From Dyella acidisoli (GTDB taxonomy: Bacteria > Pseudomonadota > Gammaproteobacteria > Xanthomonadales > Rhodanobacteraceae), in assembly GCF_030160295.1 (NCBI RefSeq), contig NZ_BSOB01000008.1:30161-94160 (forward strand): DNA of 64,000 bases, read 5' to 3'. Below, in pieces: positions 60,831-64,000 of the stretch. The translations under genes and the position numbers were made by a program. Under the pieces are notes generated by a model. It was not told the origin of the DNA. It made no database searches and was given only the letters and a program-made list of their open reading frames with translations. Every line of letters starts with the position of its first letter. The first letter of the stretch is position 1.

Positions 60831-62271
60831 TACGTGTAGTGGATTTGGCGCGCGCGAGCTTGTAGTTGTTGTCGATTTCCATCAAGCGTGCGAGCTGCGG
60901 CTTCACCACGCCGTTCTTGAACTGCACCAGTTGCGCACCCGGCAGTGGCTCGGGTTTGGGCAGGGTGACGGTCTGCGGATTGCGCTGCACACCATTGACG
61001 CGGAATTCGTAGTGCAAGTGCGGACCGGTGGCGAGACCGGTCATGCCGACAAATCCGATCACGTCACCCTGGCGCACGCGCTGGCCGACACGCTCATTGG
61101 CGAAGCGCGACATATGACCGTAAGCCGTGCTGATCTGGCCATCGTGCTGGATGATCACGAAATTGCCGTAGCCATTCATCCAGCCGCGGAACTTGATCAC
61201 GCCATCGCCGGCGGCATGAATGGGTGTGCCGGTTGGAGCTGCGTAATCCACACCTTTGTGTGCGCGCATCAGACCCAGGATCGGATGCATGCGCGCTGCG
61301 CTGAAGGGTGAGGAGATGCGCGTGAAATCCACCGGAATGCGCAGGAAGGATTTCTGCAACGGACGTCCGTCCTCACTGAACCAGCCGAAGCTGCCATCCG
61401 CGCGCTTGAAGCGATAGGCGGTGTAGCGCTCCCCCTGGTTGACGAATTCGGCAGCAACGATATCGCCCTCGCGCAGATAAGCACCATCGCGATACACGGT
61501 GTCGTAGACCACGGTGAAGCTGTCGCCCACGCGCAGGTCCTGCACGAAGTCGATGTCGTATTTGAAGAGATCGGCGAGCTTGATCACCATCGCGTTGCTC
61601 AGGCCCGCTTTGTTGGCGGCGGCGAACAACGAATCGTCAATCACGCCGTGGGCGATCTGCTCGCGCGTTTCCACCGTGCGTGCGACCGTGCTCATGCCGG
61701 GCGTGGCACTGTCGAGACGGATGATCGCGCGGGTGGATTCATCCTTGTCGAAGCGGATGCCCTCGAGGCTGCTGTTGCGGCCGATCAGAAAATCGAATTC
61801 CTGGCCGGGGCGGATGTTGTGCAGCGCTGTCTTCGCGTCGCCTGCGTTATCCACGACGCGCTGCAGGTCGGAAAGACTCAGCCCCTGGCTCTGGAAGATG
61901 TCCGCCAGCGTCTGCCCGGGACGCACTTGCAAGACGCGCCAATCCTCTACTGCCGGGGCCTTGAGCGTAGGTGCTGCGATTTTCGGCAAGGCGAGCGGCA
62001 GCAGCGTATGTTCTATCGGTGGCGTGGCGAGGGGCTTCATCGCCGTGGCCCACGCGGGAATCAGAAAGCCGGAAAGCACCGTGATCAGCAGCGCCGTGGC
62101 TGCGAGCATCCAACGTTCGCGATACCAATGAATAGGCGGCTGCTCGCCGCCCGGCTGGCGATTGAATGACCAGTGGGCGCAGTGCTGGTAGAAGTGAGAG
62201 TGGCGGCGTTGGGCCTTGCGGCGAATGGCCAGTTTGCGTGCGATGCGCGGATCCTGCTTGCTCTGTGCCAT
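60820..62271 (-). CDS. mepM: M23 murein DD-endopeptidase (MepM-like)
   Basis: A 483-residue envelope protein. A basic N-terminus is followed by one membrane helix (WMLAATALLITVLSGFLIP, about residues 53-72), then an OapA/LysM-like domain (VRPGQTLADIFQSQGLSLSD). The catalytic M23 domain carries the zinc ligands in AHKGVDYAAPTGTPIHAAGD (His, Asp) and TGLATGPHLHYEFRVNG (H-x-H). It cuts D-Ala-mDAP cross-links for wall growth. Neighbouring anmK and ampG handle recycled fragments. Confidence 0.9.
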   Translation of the reverse strand: MAQSKQDPRIARKLAIRRKAQRRHSHFYQHCAHWSFNRQPGGEQPPIHWYRERWMLAATALLITVLSGFLIPAWATAMKPLATPPIEHTLLPLALPKIAAPTLKAPAVEDWRVLQVRPGQTLADIFQSQGLSLSDLQRVVDNAGDAKTALHNIRPGQEFDFLIGRNSSLEGIRFDKDESTRAIIRLDSATPGMSTVARTVETREQIAHGVIDDSLFAAANKAGLSNAMVIKLADLFKYDIDFVQDLRVGDSFTVVYDTVYRDGAYLREGDIVAAEFVNQGERYTAYRFKRADGSFGWFSEDGRPLQKSFLRIPVDFTRISSPFSAARMHPILGLMRAHKGVDYAAPTGTPIHAAGDGVIKFRGWMNGYGNFVIIQHDGQISTAYGHMSRFANERVGQRVRQGDVIGFVGMTGLATGPHLHYEFRVNGVQRNPQTVTLPKPEPLPGAQLVQFKNGVVKPQLARLMEIDNNYKLARAKSTTRSDD

Positions 62272-62488
62272 CGCTAGTTAACCTTGTTCTTCTTATGCAT
62301 CTTCACCACCGCGCCCCCTGCGGTTACAAAGTATCAGCCGACGCGTACCATAACGAGCTTGTGCAAAGTGCGTCAATGCCTTTCGCATCAAGGGTTTGCG
62401 CGAGATTTCAGGTTAACGCACAATTAACGCTATTGACGGTGGCCATCACTTTTTTGGCTGCCTAGACAACTACACGAACGAGGACAAC
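62272..62488. promoter_or_regulatory. Divergent promoter region mepM/tyrS
   Basis: A 217-bp non-coding region. An AT-rich stretch with TTGACG near 62436 lies about 50 bp before the tyrS start. No T-box-like structure is evident. Confidence 0.4.
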
Positions 62489-63700
62489 ATGAACGAGCTT
62501 GAGCAGGCGCTGGCCACCATTGCGCGCGGCGTCGACGAGATCATCAAGCAGGAAGAACTGGCCGAACGCCTCAAGCTCGGGCGGCCGCTGCGCATCAAGG
62601 CTGGCTTCGATCCCACTGCGCCGGACCTGCATCTGGGCCATACCGTGTTGCTCAACAAGATGCGTCAGTTTCAGGATCTTGGGCACACGGTGATCTTTCT
62701 GATCGGCGACTTCACCGGCATGATCGGCGATCCCACCGGCAAGAACGTCACGCGCAAGCCGCTTACCCGCGAAGATGTGCTGGCGAATGCCGAGACCTAC
62801 GCCGAGCAGGTTTACAAGGTCCTCGACCGTGAAAAGACCGAGTTGCGCTTCAACTCCGAGTGGTTCGGCAAGATGACCGCGGCCGATATGATCAAGCTGG
62901 CGGCACAACATACCGTTGCCCGCATGCTTGAGCGCGATGATTTCGCCAAGCGCTACGCCTCACAGCAGCCGATTGCCATCCATGAATTCCTCTATCCGCT
63001 GGTGCAGGGTTACGACTCGGTGGCGTTGAGGTGCGACGTGGAGCTCGGTGGCACCGATCAAAAGTTCAACCTATTGATGGGCCGCGCGCTGCAGGAACAT
63101 CACGGCCAACCGCCGCAGATCGTGCTGACTATGCCGTTGCTCGAAGGGCTGGACGGCGTCAACAAGATGTCCAAGTCGTTGGGCAACTACATCGGGATTA
63201 ATGAGCCGGCCATCGATATCGTCACCAAGACATTGAAGATTGGTGATGAATTGATGTGGCGCTGGTTCGAACTGCTCAGCTTCGAAACCTCGCTGGACGA
63301 CATCGCTCGCATGAAGCGGGAAGTGGCGAGCGGCGTGTTGAATCCGCGTGATGCCAAGCTCAAGCTGGCTCGCGAACTGGCGACACGTTTCCACAATGCC
63401 GCCGCTGCTGAGCAGGCGATTGCAGGCTGGCATGCAGTGGTGCGTGGTGAAGGCGACACCAGCTTGTTGCCGCTCACCGAAATTGCGGTGCCAGCAGAAG
63501 GCTTGCGTTTGCCGGCGCTGCTGACGGCTGCCGGTCTTACGCCAAGTAACGCCGAGGCGAACCGTAAGCTCAAGGAGCGCGCGGTGCGCATCGATGCGGA
63601 AGTCGTCGAAGATGCGCAGCGTGTGTTTGCGCCGGGCTTTGAGGGTGTTCTGCAGATTGGCAAGCGCAATTTCGCACGCGTATTGCTCACGCATGCATGA
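62489..63700 (+). CDS. tyrS: Tyrosyl-tRNA synthetase
   Basis: A 403-residue class I synthetase of the TyrRS TyrZ-like bacterial subgroup. The HIGH motif is in [16 protein letters not shown], the KMSKS loop in [14 protein letters not shown], and a C-terminal S4 domain (about residues 335-400, [13 protein letters not shown]). It charges tRNA-Tyr. The gene is immediately upstream of rRNA promoters, an arrangement typical of Xanthomonadaceae. Confidence 0.95.
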   Translation: MNELEQALATIARGVDEIIKQEELAERLKLGRPLRIKAGFDPTAPDLHLGHTVLLNKMRQFQDLGHTVIFLIGDFTGMIGDPTGKNVTRKPLTREDVLANAETYAEQVYKVLDREKTELRFNSEWFGKMTAADMIKLAAQHTVARMLERDDFAKRYASQQPIAIHEFLYPLVQGYDSVALRCDVELGGTDQKFNLLMGRALQEHHGQPPQIVLTMPLLEGLDGVNKMSKSLGNYIGINEPAIDIVTKTLKIGDELMWRWFELLSFETSLDDIARMKREVASGVLNPRDAKLKLARELATRFHNAAAAEQAIAGWHAVVRGEGDTSLLPLTEIAVPAEGLRLPALLTAAGLTPSNAEANRKLKERAVRIDAEVVEDAQRVFAPGFEGVLQIGKRNFARVLLTHA

Positions 63701-63768
63701 GTTGCGGGCGCGCGCGTGACGTAAACGCGCGCCGAAACAATGCAAGAAAATTTTTTTGCAGAAATCGC

Positions 63769-63797
63769 TTGCCAGATCGGTAGGCACTCCCTAATAT
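63769..63797 (+). promoter_or_regulatory. rRNA operon promoter P1 candidate
   Basis: TTGCCA (63769-63774), a 17-bp spacer and TAATAT (63792-63797). An A/T tract at 63746-63758 upstream could serve as an UP element. Confidence 0.55.
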
Positions 63798-63866
63798 TCG
63801 CCACCCCGCCGACGCACCTCTCGCGAACGGCAACTTCCCGAAGCAAAAAAGCAGTCGCTGAGGGTG

Positions 63867-63894
63867 TTGACGGACAACGGATTGGATGTATAGT
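63867..63894 (+). promoter_or_regulatory. rRNA operon promoter P2 candidate
   Basis: TTGACG (63867-63872), a 16-bp spacer and TATAGT (63889-63894). The short spacer and GC-rich stretch after the -10 box are typical of stringently controlled rRNA promoters. Confidence 0.65.
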
Positions 63895-63949
63895 GAGCGG
63901 CTCACCCGGGACGAAATGCTTCGGGGCGATCTTCAAGAGAAGGTTGCAA

Positions 63950-64000
63950 GTGATTGATCTTTGACAGTGTGCGCAGGTGACTTGTGTGGGCGCCTTGCGG
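63950..64000 (+). other. rRNA leader with boxA-like antitermination sequence
   Basis: TTGATCTTTGACAGTGTGCG at about 63953-63972 resembles the boxA region that precedes 16S rRNA in this group. The 16S gene itself should begin shortly after the window ends. Confidence 0.55.

Overview
The window looks like a chromosome segment from a GC-rich gammaproteobacterium of the Xanthomonadales, most likely Rhodanobacteraceae (Dyella/Rhodanobacter/Luteibacter type). This rests on the gene content and order of the right half: ntrBC, speE/speA, ftsN-argS, radC, coaBC-dut-algC, pyrE, xth-ampG, anmK-M23 peptidase, then tyrS directly before rRNA promoters. It also rests on an sRNA with C-rich loops next to radC. 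No species can be named from sequence reading alone.

Bases 1-464 are flanking chromosome: the C-terminal remnant of an alpha/beta hydrolase and a short repeat cluster. Bases 465-31850 form what I interpret as one 31.4-kb Tn7-like transposon inserted about 70 bp upstream of ntrB. The support is an array of TGTCG-type sites at each end, spread out on the left and tightly packed at 19-20 bp on the right as in Tn7; matching terminal sequence (TGTCGGGA); a 5-bp flanking duplication (GCGGT); and internal tnsA-tnsB-tnsC-tniQ genes (20.3-24.5 kb). No CRISPR array or cas gene is present.

The transposon cargo is mixed. From left to right it holds a papain-like peptidase/DUF4430 pair; a ribbon-helix-helix regulator with a palindromic operator; an IetAS-type AAA ATPase/subtilase defence pair; and an IS1111-type insertion sequence. 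Next come a DUF4760 membrane protein behind a leader peptide and terminator, and a complete RND efflux system. The efflux module has an outer membrane factor, adaptor, pump, two TetR regulators and two identical-spacing operators, followed by an SDR and a thioesterase. The rest is fragments (LysR, czcC-like, MASE1, lipoprotein), orphan regulators, an SseB-like gene, a lone MbcA/ParS-type antitoxin domain and several uncharacterised genes. Frameshifts and truncations are concentrated here, as expected of an accreting mobile region.

From 31.85 kb onward the sequence is ordinary core chromosome: nitrogen two-component system, acetyltransferase, phospholipase D-like lipoprotein, YceI/SixA/ParA, polyamine synthesis, a 3-hydroxybutyrate/acetoacetate operon, cell division SPOR protein with argS, radC, cofactor/nucleotide/sugar-phosphate genes, peptidoglycan recycling, and tyrS. 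Intergenic regions here carry REP-like hairpins and one 270-bp MITE-like element. The window ends just inside the leader of an rRNA operon.
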